Source of the DNA: Acinetobacter tianfuensis
GTDB taxonomy: Bacteria; Pseudomonadota; Gammaproteobacteria; Pseudomonadales; Moraxellaceae
Length of the DNA: 64,000 bases
Direction of reading: 5' to 3'
Assembly (NCBI RefSeq): GCF_003611465.1
Contig: NZ_RAXV01000010.1
Location: 1-64,000 of the forward strand
Shown: positions 27,434 through 35,498 of the stretch, piece by piece
Layout of the letters: every line of letters begins with the position of its first letter
Position numbering within the stretch: the stretch's first letter is position 1
The notes under the pieces: generated by a model
Seen by the model: the letters and a program-made list of their open reading frames with translations, nothing else
What the model was told of the DNA's origin: nothing
Database searches by the model: none
Made by a program: the position numbers and the translations under genes

Positions 27434-27459
27434 AAAAACCGCATCAATGTGCGGTTTTT
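27434..27459. terminator. Bidirectional terminator, SRPBCC gene / distal tRNA-Arg
   Basis: Ten-base arms AAAAACCGCA and TGCGGTTTTT around a six-base loop, with T runs on both strands. Confidence 0.9.
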
Positions 27460-27473
27460 AAGTCTGATCAAGT

Positions 27474-27550
27474 TGGTGCGCCCAGAGAGATTCGAACTCC
27501 CGACCCCTTAGTTCGTAGCCAAGTGCTCTATCCAGCTGAGCTATGGGCGC
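27474..27550 (-). tRNA. tRNA-Arg(ACG), distal copy
   Basis: 77 nucleotides including an encoded CCA. The acceptor stem GCGCCCA pairs with TGGGCGC. The anticodon stem CTTGG/CTAAG holds the loop CTACGAA, giving anticodon ACG; its A34 is expected to be edited to inosine. It is identical to the two copies at 28082 and 28208, but lies beyond the terminator at 28047-28070 and has its own promoter-like sequence at 27569-27596. Confidence 0.97.
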
Positions 27551-27568
27551 GATGTCTTGATGGTTGGC

Positions 27569-27596
27569 ATTATACGCAATTTTCAATTTTTGTTAA
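27569..27596 (-). promoter_or_regulatory. Promoter of the distal tRNA-Arg
   Basis: On the minus strand, -35 TTAACA and a perfect -10 TATAAT with a 16-base spacer. The -10 ends about 18 bases before the tRNA 5' end. Confidence 0.75.
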
Positions 27597-28046
27597 GAGC
27601 TTTTTCATATAAATTTAACCAAGTGAGCAGTATTTACCCATAAGCGCCATTATCTTACTAAGAAACAACCCATTTTTATTTTTATCCATATTTTTGACAC
27701 TTTTCACAAATCAAAATGCACTGCCAATAAGAGCTGCTGCCTATACCAGCATTCAAAACAGTGAGAGTTAATATTTAAAGGTGCAGATCGGCTCAAGAAA
27801 AAAACTAGAGGCCCTGTTTATTACCATCTGTTTTATTGCGCTCAGCAGCTGAAACTAAAACATCGGTTAGCTTGATCAAAAGCATCAGCACATGCCAAAT
27901 GGAATAGCAAAATTAAAAATAGATGGAATGAAATAAGACTAAAATAGTTTAAAACACTGCTGAGAACAGCATGAGCGTTTCAGCCGCAGCGGACTGAAAA
28001 GAGATACATGACCGCAAAGACCAAAGGCTGATAAAAATTCAGGCAC

Positions 28047-28070
28047 AAAAAAACCGCAATTAAGCGGTTT
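28047..28070 (-). terminator. Terminator of the tRNA-Ser/tRNA-Arg cluster
   Basis: On the minus strand the arms AAACCGC and GCGGTTT enclose a six-base loop and are followed by Ts. It lies twelve bases past the second tRNA-Arg and would end the cluster transcript. Confidence 0.85.
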
Positions 28071-28081
28071 AATGTTCAAGT

Positions 28082-28158
28082 TGGTGCGCCCAGAGAGATT
28101 CGAACTCCCGACCCCTTAGTTCGTAGCCAAGTGCTCTATCCAGCTGAGCTATGGGCGC
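28082..28158 (-). tRNA. tRNA-Arg(ACG), middle copy
   Basis: 77 nucleotides with encoded CCA, identical to the other two copies. Anticodon ACG lies in the CTACGAA loop. It is the last gene of the tRNA-Ser, tRNA-Arg, tRNA-Arg transcript; a terminator follows. Confidence 0.97.
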
Positions 28159-28207
28159 CTTACTTGTGTCGTCTTAACAGACTGCGTTATGTTCCAGTTT
28201 ACTTACT

Positions 28208-28284
28208 TGGTGCGCCCAGAGAGATTCGAACTCCCGACCCCTTAGTTCGTAGCCAAGTGCTCTATCCAGCTGAGCTATGGGCGC
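28208..28284 (-). tRNA. tRNA-Arg(ACG), proximal copy
   Basis: 77 nucleotides with encoded CCA, identical to the other two. It lies only 14 bases from tRNA-Ser and 49 bases from the next tRNA-Arg, with no promoter between, so the three should be processed from one precursor. Confidence 0.97.
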
Positions 28285-28298
28285 TTCATAAGTAAAGT

Positions 28299-28388
28299 TG
28301 GCGGTGAGAGAGGGATTCGAACCCTCGATACAGTTGCCCGTATGCATCCTTAGCAGGGATGTGGTTTCAGCCACTCACCCATCTCACC
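28299..28388 (-). tRNA. tRNA-Ser(GCT)
   Basis: 90 nucleotides with encoded CCA and the long variable arm of class II tRNAs (GCATACGGGCAACTGTATC region). The acceptor stem GGTGAGA pairs with TCTCACC, and the anticodon loop CTGCTAA gives GCT, reading AGC/AGU codons. It is first in the tRNA transcript. Confidence 0.97.
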
Positions 28389-28401
28389 GTAACGTGCCGC
28401 C

Positions 28402-28430
28402 ATAATACAAACTTAACCCCTAGGCTGCAA
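28402..28430 (-). promoter_or_regulatory. Promoter of the tRNA-Ser/tRNA-Arg cluster
   Basis: On the minus strand, -35 TTGCAG and -10 TATTAT with a 17-base spacer. The -10 ends about 14 bases before the tRNA-Ser 5' end. A GC-rich stretch lies within the spacer. Confidence 0.6.
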
Positions 28431-28655
28431 GCGGTGCTTCCTATTTTTTTTCATATTTTCGTTCAATCAGATATTTTTTATACAATTTCCCAAATTTCCT
28501 GCATCAATCGCTGTAAAAATAAAAACTTTGCGCCCATTAAAACGGCAAACGCCATAAAATGAATGCCAAACACACAATATTGCAATCATTTACGTGCAGT
28601 CTTCTGCCGCATGACTTATGCTAAACCTATCTTCTGACATGAAGCCAAAGACATT

Positions 28656-31097
28656 ATGAAAAATTGGGTCGACCCTGAAGCAAAAGCTGAAGCCGAACGT
28701 TACGAAAATCCGATTCCGAGCCGCACGCTCATTTTAGAAATTATTGAACAGCGCGGTTCACTGTCGCATGCTGACTTGGTCGAGCATTTTGAAATTGCCG
28801 ATCAGAAAAGTATTGATGCGCTAAGCCACCGCCTGATTGCAATGGTGCGTGACGGCCAGCTCATGAAAGACGGATTTAAGTTCCAAATTGCAGCCGAACA
28901 GCCGACCCACGATGCTACGGTCTATATCAACGCTAAAGGCATGGGTACAGCGCATATCGACGGCGCAGATGATCTGATGCTGCCAGAGCGTGAGCTGCGC
29001 CAAGTATTTAATGGCGACCGCATTAAAGTCCGCCAAACCTCTGTAGACCGCAAAGGCAAAGCATGGGGCTTTATTACCGAAGTGGTTGAGCACCGTGTCA
29101 AACAAATTATTGGCAAAGTCTGTTCTTATGAAGGCGAATACTTTATTCAGCCATCCAATCCCAATGCGCATCAGCCGATTACCTTAGAAAAAGAGCTGAT
29201 TGAACATGCCAAAGTAAAATTAGGCGACTTTGTCCGTGTTGCTATTGATGACTATCCAAATAAAGACGATCTTGCAACGGGCCACATTGTGCAGTCGATG
29301 GCTGACAAAGCCGATACTGAAATTATTATTCCGCAAACCATTTTAGAGTTTGGCCTGCCTTACGAGTTTCCTGAAGAAGTAATCAAGGAAGCCGAAAGCT
29401 TTAAAGAACCGACCGCTAAAGACTGTGAAGGCCGTGTCGATTTACGCGACTTGCCGCTGGTTACTATTGACGGTGAAGATGCCCGCGATTTTGACGATGC
29501 GGTCTATGCCGAAAAACGTCCTGGCGGCGGTTACCGTGTTGTCGTTGCTATTGCCGATGTCAGCCACTATGTACGTACTGGCAAGCCTTTGGATGATGAA
29601 GCGCAAGAGCGCGGCACATCCGTTTATTTCCCGCATTTTGTATTGCCAATGCTGCCTGAAGCGCTGTCAAACGGCCTGTGCTCTTTAAACCCGAATGTAG
29701 ACCGCCTCTGCATGGTCTGTGACTTGAAACTGTCTCGTGCAGGCCGTGTAACAGGTTATGAATTCTACCCTTCCGTCATGCATTCTCAAGCGCGCTTGAC
29801 CTATGACCAAGTGGCTCAGTATTTCGAAGGCGACAGTACTGCGGTTCCTGAAAACCGTGATGTGCGCAAATCGCTGAATACATTGTTCCAGCTGTACCAT
29901 GTGCTGAAAGGCCTTCGTACAGAACGCCATGCAATGGAATTCGAAACTGTTGAAACGTATATGACCTTCGATGAGCTTGGCGGCATTAAAGAAATTCTGC
30001 CGCGCACACGTAACGATGCGCATAAGCTGATTGAAGAATGCATGCTGCTGGCTAACGTCGCTGCTGCAGAATATGCGCTGAAAAATGAAGTGCCGATGCT
30101 GTACCGTGTACATGAGCCGCCAGAATTTTCACGCATTCAAAAAGTACGTGATTTTGTAAAGCTTCTTGGTTTGAAATTCCCTGAACAGCCAACTCAGGCA
30201 GACTATCAAGCGGTGATTGAAGCAACCAAAGACCGTATTGATGCGCCAAGCATTCATGCTGTGCTGCTCCGCTCAATGATGCAGGCTTATTACGGCGCAA
30301 ACAATGCAGGCCATTATGGTTTGGCCTATGAAGCATATACACACTTCACCTCTCCAATCCGCCGTTACCCTGACTTGCTGCTGCACCGCGCAATCAAAGC
30401 CAGCTTAACCCATAAAAAATATCCGCTGTCCGGCGCTTCTTTAGATGACGCAGGCCAGCATTATTCTGCAACTGAACGCCGTGCAGATGAAGCATCACGC
30501 TCTGTAACCACATGGCTGAAATGCCACTATATGCAGCAGCATTTAGGTGAAGAATTTGTCGGCAGCATTTCTGCAGTCGCTGAGTTTGGCTTATTCGTCA
30601 CACTGAAAGACTTATACGTAGACGGGATGATTCATGTCAGCCAACTCGGCGATGACTTCTTTGTCTTTGATCAGGCAAGCCAAAGCCTTGTTGGTCAAAA
30701 CCGCGGACAAACCTTCAGTCTAGGTGATGAAGTTAAAATCAAAGTCGCAGGCGTGAACCTAGAAGAACGTAAAATTGACTTTGAACTGCTGCAGCAGCTG
30801 AGCCATGGCGGCCGCCCAATCCGCAGCAAAGCGCCGCGCACTGCTAAACCAGCCCGTGAAACAACTGAAGAAGTCTTCACCGACCGAGCGAATGCAAAAT
30901 CGAATACTGAGCGCACCTCTAATACTGATGGAGAACGTCCCATTCGAAAGAAAAAGTCAAAAAACCAGCCCAGCTCTTACGGCAAAAAGCCTGTTAAAAA
31001 ATCTGCAGCAAAATCTGAAGCAAAGGCTAAAGATAAAGTGAAGAAAAAGACCAAGCTGAAAAAGAAAAAGTCGAATGCGAAAGCCAAGACTGAATAA
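28656..31097 (+). CDS. rnr: Ribonuclease R
   Basis: A processive 3'-5' exoribonuclease that degrades structured RNA, active in mRNA and rRNA quality control. Domain order is an N-terminal winged helix (SHADLVEHFEIADQ), cold-shock domains, the RNB catalytic domain with the Asp cluster in DGEDARDFDDAVYAEK, an S1 domain (GEEFVGSISAVAEFGLFVTL), and a Lys/Ser/Ala-rich tail of about 90 residues. The basic tail is typical of RNase R and helps unwinding and turnover. A terminator follows; the gene appears monocistronic. Confidence 0.97.
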   Translation: MKNWVDPEAKAEAERYENPIPSRTLILEIIEQRGSLSHADLVEHFEIADQKSIDALSHRLIAMVRDGQLMKDGFKFQIAAEQPTHDATVYINAKGMGTAHIDGADDLMLPERELRQVFNGDRIKVRQTSVDRKGKAWGFITEVVEHRVKQIIGKVCSYEGEYFIQPSNPNAHQPITLEKELIEHAKVKLGDFVRVAIDDYPNKDDLATGHIVQSMADKADTEIIIPQTILEFGLPYEFPEEVIKEAESFKEPTAKDCEGRVDLRDLPLVTIDGEDARDFDDAVYAEKRPGGGYRVVVAIADVSHYVRTGKPLDDEAQERGTSVYFPHFVLPMLPEALSNGLCSLNPNVDRLCMVCDLKLSRAGRVTGYEFYPSVMHSQARLTYDQVAQYFEGDSTAVPENRDVRKSLNTLFQLYHVLKGLRTERHAMEFETVETYMTFDELGGIKEILPRTRNDAHKLIEECMLLANVAAAEYALKNEVPMLYRVHEPPEFSRIQKVRDFVKLLGLKFPEQPTQADYQAVIEATKDRIDAPSIHAVLLRSMMQAYYGANNAGHYGLAYEAYTHFTSPIRRYPDLLLHRAIKASLTHKKYPLSGASLDDAGQHYSATERRADEASRSVTTWLKCHYMQQHLGEEFVGSISAVAEFGLFVTLKDLYVDGMIHVSQLGDDFFVFDQASQSLVGQNRGQTFSLGDEVKIKVAGVNLEERKIDFELLQQLSHGGRPIRSKAPRTAKPARETTEEVFTDRANAKSNTERTSNTDGERPIRKKKSKNQPSSYGKKPVKKSAAKSEAKAKDKVKKKTKLKKKKSNAKAKTE

Positions 31098-31114
31098 TTT
31101 TTCAGATTAAAAAA

Positions 31115-31136
31115 GAGCGCTCCGGCGCTCTTTTTT
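31115..31136 (+). terminator. Terminator of rnr
   Basis: GAGCGC/GCGCTC stem extended by A and T runs around a four-base loop, followed by a T run on the plus strand. Confidence 0.9.
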
Positions 31137-31211
31137 ATTGACTCATACGTACAGAACACTTGACTAATTATCTGAAATCGTTATCTTTTGCACCTTTACT
31201 AGGGGTAATAT

Positions 31212-31589
31212 ATGAAAAAAATGTCTATTTCACTGCTTGTTGCATCTATGCTTTTCAGTACTGGCTGTGCAACGATGTTCAATGGTTCAAGCCAAACCAT
31301 AAACATCCGCAGTAATGACAATGACGCCAAACTGTATGTCAATGACGAATATATGGGCAAAAATAACGCTGTTTACACATTTAAAAAGAAGGAAAATTAT
31401 GTTCTAAAAGCTGAAAAAGCTGGCTGTAAAACCACAACCGTTATTCCTAAAAAATCCTTTGACCCGACAACATTGTTAGGCGTTCTCTTAGATTGGGGCA
31501 TCATTTCCGTATTAGTCATTGATGGCGCAGCAACTGGCGCATGGCAAAAATTCCCGCAAACCAGTTATGTGATTGATCCTGACTGTTAA
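31212..31589 (+). CDS. Small PEGA-like lipoprotein
   Basis: A 125-residue lipoprotein with lipobox STGC and mature sequence starting CATMFNGSSQ. The segment INIRSNDNDAKLYVNDEYMGKNNAVYTFKKKENYVLKAEKAGC resembles a PEGA beta-domain, and a hydrophobic stretch (LGVLLDWGIISVLVIDGAATGAW) lies near the C-terminus. These proteins are envelope lipoproteins of unknown function. An AGGGG sequence lies before the ATG, and a terminator follows. It is probably transcribed alone. Confidence 0.8.
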   Translation: MKKMSISLLVASMLFSTGCATMFNGSSQTINIRSNDNDAKLYVNDEYMGKNNAVYTFKKKENYVLKAEKAGCKTTTVIPKKSFDPTTLLGVLLDWGIISVLVIDGAATGAWQKFPQTSYVIDPDC

Positions 31590-31597
31590 GCAAAACA

Positions 31598-31626
31598 GCC
31601 TGCAGTTCAAAATTGCAGGCTTTTAA
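31598..31626 (+). terminator. Terminator of the small lipoprotein gene
   Basis: Arms GCCTGCA and TGCAGGC around a nine-base loop, followed by TTTT. Confidence 0.8.
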
Positions 31627-31737
31627 TCTCTATGCGCTAAAGCCCTCAATCAATAATAAATAGCGCCAAGTCTTGATTTATTCTGCTCAAACCCCTAAAT
31701 CTACAGATAACATAGGAAATTTATACGGCATTCAATA

Positions 31738-33768
31738 ATGACATTAAACAAGGCAACTTTACCCGTTCCGCAATTTGATCAAATCACTTTAGATCAGCTA
31801 AAAACACAAATTCAGCAAGCGATTCAGCAAGGCCAAAATTTTTTAAATACATTAAGCGCAGTACCTGACAGCATTCAAGCACAGCTGCAGACGCTCGAAC
31901 AAATCGACATACTTGAAAACAATATGAGTGAAGCATGGGGTGTGCTGTCACACCTGAATGCCGTTATGAACAATACTGAAACCCGTGAGGTTTATCAGGC
32001 ATTGCTGCCGTCTTTAAGCGAATACTACACAGCGCTGGGCCAGCACACTGCTCTCTATCAAACCTATCAGCATGTACACGACAGCTCATTATTTGAAACT
32101 TTGCCAGCAGCGCAGCAAAGCGCAATTAAACTTTCACTGCGTGACTTCAAACTGTCAGGCGTTGCTTTAGAAGGTGAAGCAAAAAAACGCTATGCAGAAA
32201 TTTCAGCGCGCCTGTCGCAGCTTTCCTCTGATTTTTCCAACCATGTGCTGGATGCGACACAAGCTTTTGTCTTACCTTTAAATGACGATCAACTCAAAGG
32301 CCTGCCAGAAAGCAGTATAGAATTACTCAAACAATACGGTCAGCAGCGTGAATTGCAGCAGCCGGCAGCGACTCTCGATATTCCGTCTTATTTAGCGATT
32401 ATGACCTATGCTGCAGACCGTGAACTGCGTGAGCAAATTTACAAGGCTTATACCACCCGCGCCTCAGAGCAAAGCAATACACCTGAGTTTGACAATACTC
32501 CAGTAATGGAAGAAATTCTCAGCTTGCGTCAAGAAATGGCACAGCTGCTGGGTTTTGGCAATTATGCAGAATTGTCTCTAGCCAGCAAAATGGCGCCTGA
32601 TGTAGATACCGTACGTCAATTTCTGGCAGACTTAGCAGAACATGCCCGCACGCCTGCAGAAAAAGAAATTGCAGAACTAAAAGACATTGCTGCTCAAGAC
32701 GGTATCAAGGAATTACAGCCTTGGGATACTGCCTACTATTCTGAAAAGCAAAAAATGCAGCAGTTCAACCTGTCACAAGAAGCATTAAAGCCTTATTTCC
32801 CTGCACCTAAAATTCTGCAAGGCCTCTTCAGCATTGTAAACCGCCTGTATGGCATTCAAGTTGTAGAACGTGAAGCGCCAGTCTGGCACACCGATGCGCG
32901 TTATTTTGAACTGGAAGATCAAGGCACTGTGGTTGGCGGCTTCTATTTTGATTTATATGCTCGTTCAGGCAAACGCGGCGGCGCATGGATGAGCGGTTTC
33001 CGTTCACGCATGCAAACCGTGGATGGCCTGCAAAAACCGATCTGTTATATGGTTTGCAACTTTACTCCGCCTGTAGGTGATCAGCCTGCATTGCTCACAC
33101 ATGATGAAGTGACCACACTGTTCCATGAGTTTGGCCATGGCCTGCACCACATGCTGACAGAGGTCGATAATATCTCTGTGGCAGGCACACATGGTGTTGC
33201 ATGGGATGCCGTTGAACTGCCTAGCCAGTTTATGGAGTTCTGGACTTGGGATACAGACAGCTTAGATCTATTGAGTGCGCATATTGAAACACAGCGGCCC
33301 TTGCCTGCCGACTTGCTTCAGGCCTTGCTGAATGCGCGTTTTTTCCAATCCGGCATGCAGACTCTGCGCCAAATTGAATTTGCTTTATTTGACTTAAATA
33401 TTCACAGCCAAAATCCAGCATTGAATGCAGCTCAAATTCAGGCTGAACTGGATCAAATCCGAAAGCAATATTCGGTTGCGCCAACAGCTGCCTATAACCG
33501 CTTCCAGCATGGTTTTAGCCATATTTTCGCAGGCGGCTACGCAGCTGGCTATTATTCATACAAATGGGCTGAGGTTTTAGCCAGTGATGCCTTTGACCGT
33601 TTCGAGCAAGAAGGCATTTTTAACACTCAAACTGGCAAAGATTTCCGACAAGCGATTTTAGCCGTCGGCGGAAAAGATGCTGCACTCGACGCTTTTGTAA
33701 AATTCCGTGGACGCGAACCGAAAATTGATGCACTGCTGCGTCATCAAGGTTGGACGAAAGCGTCATAA
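31738..33768 (+). CDS. prlC: Oligopeptidase A (M3 metallopeptidase)
   Basis: A cytosolic zinc peptidase that degrades signal peptides and other oligopeptides. The zinc site HEFGH is in TLFHEFGHGLHHML, with the third ligand Glu in the following DAVELPSQFMEFWTWD region. The later HGFSHIFAGGYAAGYYSYKWAEVLASD block is typical of the family. At 676 residues it has normal length. It leads a unit with yheV and a hypothetical gene 10 bases further on. Confidence 0.95.
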   Translation: MTLNKATLPVPQFDQITLDQLKTQIQQAIQQGQNFLNTLSAVPDSIQAQLQTLEQIDILENNMSEAWGVLSHLNAVMNNTETREVYQALLPSLSEYYTALGQHTALYQTYQHVHDSSLFETLPAAQQSAIKLSLRDFKLSGVALEGEAKKRYAEISARLSQLSSDFSNHVLDATQAFVLPLNDDQLKGLPESSIELLKQYGQQRELQQPAATLDIPSYLAIMTYAADRELREQIYKAYTTRASEQSNTPEFDNTPVMEEILSLRQEMAQLLGFGNYAELSLASKMAPDVDTVRQFLADLAEHARTPAEKEIAELKDIAAQDGIKELQPWDTAYYSEKQKMQQFNLSQEALKPYFPAPKILQGLFSIVNRLYGIQVVEREAPVWHTDARYFELEDQGTVVGGFYFDLYARSGKRGGAWMSGFRSRMQTVDGLQKPICYMVCNFTPPVGDQPALLTHDEVTTLFHEFGHGLHHMLTEVDNISVAGTHGVAWDAVELPSQFMEFWTWDTDSLDLLSAHIETQRPLPADLLQALLNARFFQSGMQTLRQIEFALFDLNIHSQNPALNAAQIQAELDQIRKQYSVAPTAAYNRFQHGFSHIFAGGYAAGYYSYKWAEVLASDAFDRFEQEGIFNTQTGKDFRQAILAVGGKDAALDAFVKFRGREPKIDALLRHQGWTKAS

Positions 33769-33815
33769 AACGCTTACACTATGGGCCTTTCAATCATTTA
33801 AAAAAGGTAAGTGTG

Positions 33816-34040
33816 ATGACCATTAAACGCCGATTCATTGCTGGCGCAAAATGTCCAAAATGTCAGGCTTTAGATCGTGTTGTCATGCTGACCTCTGGTG
33901 AAGATGATTGGATTGAATGTATCGACTGCGGTTATAGTGAAAACCGCCCAACACATATTGAAGAGCCGGAAACTCCGGCTGTTCCAGATGAAATTGGTGT
34001 GATTCAGTTCAAGCCTCGCCAGCCAAAATCACAAGATTAG
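33816..34040 (+). CDS. yheV: YheV family putative zinc-ribbon protein
   Basis: A 74-residue protein with two CxxC knuckles, C13/C16 (KCPKC) and C35/C38 (ECIDC), forming a zinc ribbon, and the conserved start TIKRRFIAGAKCPKC. Its function is unknown. The frame extends 22 codons further upstream, but the AAAGG site before the ATG at 33816 and the conserved N-terminus decide the start. It follows prlC by 47 bases. Confidence 0.9.
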   Translation: MTIKRRFIAGAKCPKCQALDRVVMLTSGEDDWIECIDCGYSENRPTHIEEPETPAVPDEIGVIQFKPRQPKSQD

Positions 34041-34049
34041 GTCCTAGGT

Positions 34050-34499
34050 ATGTCAGAAGATCAAAGAAATAGCCCAAAGCTTTTAATTGGGATTATTGGC
34101 GGATTATGTGCAGCAGCAGCGGTGCTGTTTTTTGCTTTTCAATGGCTGACCGCACCCGCCAATGAAGATCTTCCTGCATATGAAGAAATCAGCACAAATC
34201 AAACAGCTGCCAGCTCAGCAGCTGTACCTGCGCAGGCCTCTTCAGCACAAGCTGAAGCAGATGAGGTTTCTGCTGCCTCAGCCGCGGCGCCCTTGATCAC
34301 TGAAGACATATTAAACACGCCTATTCCGCAAAATGCCTCATTAGCGAAAGAAGAAGAAGCCCGTTTGGCGGACCTGCAGCTGCAGCTGGCTGAACAGGAA
34401 AAAATCTTACAAGCTCAGCATGCCGATGCCGATCAGCTGATTAAATTGAAAGAACAGCAGCTGAAACTGCTTGAACAGCAGCTGGCTGAAGCACCCTAA
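34050..34499 (+). CDS. Single-pass membrane protein with coiled-coil tail
   Basis: A 149-residue protein. An N-terminal membrane helix (LLIGIIGGLCAAAAVLFFAFQWL) is followed by an Ala/Ser/Gln-rich linker and a C-terminal coiled coil (LADLQLQLAEQEKILQAQ, KLKEQQLKLLEQQLAEA) that would lie in the periplasm. I do not recognise a family. It starts 9 bases after yheV, so prlC, yheV and this gene likely form one operon, ended by a hairpin at 34520. Confidence 0.75.
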   Translation: MSEDQRNSPKLLIGIIGGLCAAAAVLFFAFQWLTAPANEDLPAYEEISTNQTAASSAAVPAQASSAQAEADEVSAASAAAPLITEDILNTPIPQNASLAKEEEARLADLQLQLAEQEKILQAQHADADQLIKLKEQQLKLLEQQLAEAP

Positions 34500-34519
34500 A
34501 TCTTCTTAAGACAAATTTA

Positions 34520-34552
34520 GGCTAGAATATCTACAGATTTTCTAGCCTTTTT
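34520..34552 (+). terminator. Terminator after the prlC operon
   Basis: Arms GGCTAGAA and TTCTAGCC around a 12-base loop, followed by TTTTT. It abuts the start of the next gene. Confidence 0.85.
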
Positions 34553-34556
34553 GATT

Positions 34557-35438
34557 ATGCAAACCACTGCCGCCAGCCCCAATATTCTCAAAGCAATTGG
34601 CCTGCTGACTATTTCTGCTCTGCTGTTTTCACTCATGGGAGTTTGCATTCGCTACGCTTCTCAAAGCGTTGATAATGCAACAATCGTCTTCTTCCGTAAT
34701 TTTGTCGGCCTATTTATCTTTCTGCCGCTGATATTTCAAAAAGGCATTGCTTTTTTTAAAACTGAAAAAATTTGGATGCATACTTGGCGCTCTATTGCCG
34801 GGCTGATTGCAATGTATGGCTTCTTCTATGCCATAGCAAACCTCAAGCTTTCCAATGCCATGGTATTTACTTATTCTTCGCCTATTTTTATTCCGCTTAT
34901 TGCATGGCTGTTTTTAAAAGAGCAAATCACTCAATCTATGCTGCTGGCCGCTTTTGTTGGCTTAATGGGTGTGCTTTGCGTGGCAAAACCCGATTCAGGC
35001 ATGTTCAACCAGCTGTCTTTAATTGGATTGACCGCCAGTTTTCTCGCGGCCATGGCATTTGTCACTGTCCGAGCTCTGACAGCGACCGAACCGCCTGAGC
35101 GTATCGTCTTTTATTTCTGCTTCTTCGGCACGCTGATTTCTTTGATCCCCATGCTGTGGCTATGGCGGCCTTATAGCTGGACAGAGCTGGCCTATCTCAT
35201 CAGCGCAGGGCTGTTAGCCACTATCAGCCAGCTGTTTATGTCCAATGCTTACCGTATTGCGCCAGCAGGTCAAATTGGCCCTGTAAATTATATTGCAATT
35301 ATTTTTGCTGGGGTTTGGGGCTTTTTCATTTGGCAAGAAATACCTGACTTTTACAGCTTAATCGGTTTTACTTTCATTTTAATTGCCATTCTGATTTGCA
35401 GCCCGCTGTTTCAAAACAAACTCAAACGTCATTCATAA
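34557..35438 (+). CDS. EamA/DMT family transporter
   Basis: An inner-membrane transporter with ten predicted helices in two EamA repeats. Family features include LLFSLMGVCIRYAS, VFFRNFVGLFIFLPL, SNAMVFTYSSPIFIPLIAWLFLKE and the final AIIFAGVWGFFIWQEIPDFYSLIGF. It is more distant from the tandem pair at 21.8-23.8 kb than those are from each other and resembles RarD/S-adenosylmethionine-uptake-like DMT carriers; the substrate is unknown. The frame opens at a TTG (34551), but the ATG at 34557 is preferred. Confidence 0.87.
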   Translation: MQTTAASPNILKAIGLLTISALLFSLMGVCIRYASQSVDNATIVFFRNFVGLFIFLPLIFQKGIAFFKTEKIWMHTWRSIAGLIAMYGFFYAIANLKLSNAMVFTYSSPIFIPLIAWLFLKEQITQSMLLAAFVGLMGVLCVAKPDSGMFNQLSLIGLTASFLAAMAFVTVRALTATEPPERIVFYFCFFGTLISLIPMLWLWRPYSWTELAYLISAGLLATISQLFMSNAYRIAPAGQIGPVNYIAIIFAGVWGFFIWQEIPDFYSLIGFTFILIAILICSPLFQNKLKRHS

Positions 35439-35452
35439 TCCTTCAGGTGATA

Positions 35453-35479
35453 AAAAAAGCACCCGAAGGTGCTTTTTTT
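35453..35479. terminator. Bidirectional terminator EamA / TRAP permease
   Basis: GCACC/GGTGC stem extended by A and T runs around a four-base loop, with T runs on both strands, between convergent genes. Confidence 0.9.
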
Positions 35480-35498
35480 ATTTCCGCATCAATTTTAA

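Larger units (their letters stand above)
27551..28081. other. Spacer of 530 bases between identical tRNA-Arg genes
   Basis: Apart from the distal tRNA promoter and a terminator near its right end, I see no convincing gene. There are no long open frames and the sequence is AT-rich. The terminator plus TCAAGT flank that precedes each outer tRNA-Arg is similar at both ends, so the spacer looks like a segment that came to lie within a duplicated tRNA-plus-terminator unit. Confidence 0.5.

Noticed and set aside
27551..28081. Prophage or island between tRNA-Arg copies
   Set aside because: The spacer is only 530 bases, has no integrase or phage gene and no credible coding frame.
28174..28374. A 66-codon minus-strand frame
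   Set aside because: It runs through tRNA-Arg and tRNA-Ser genes and is an artefact of their sequence.
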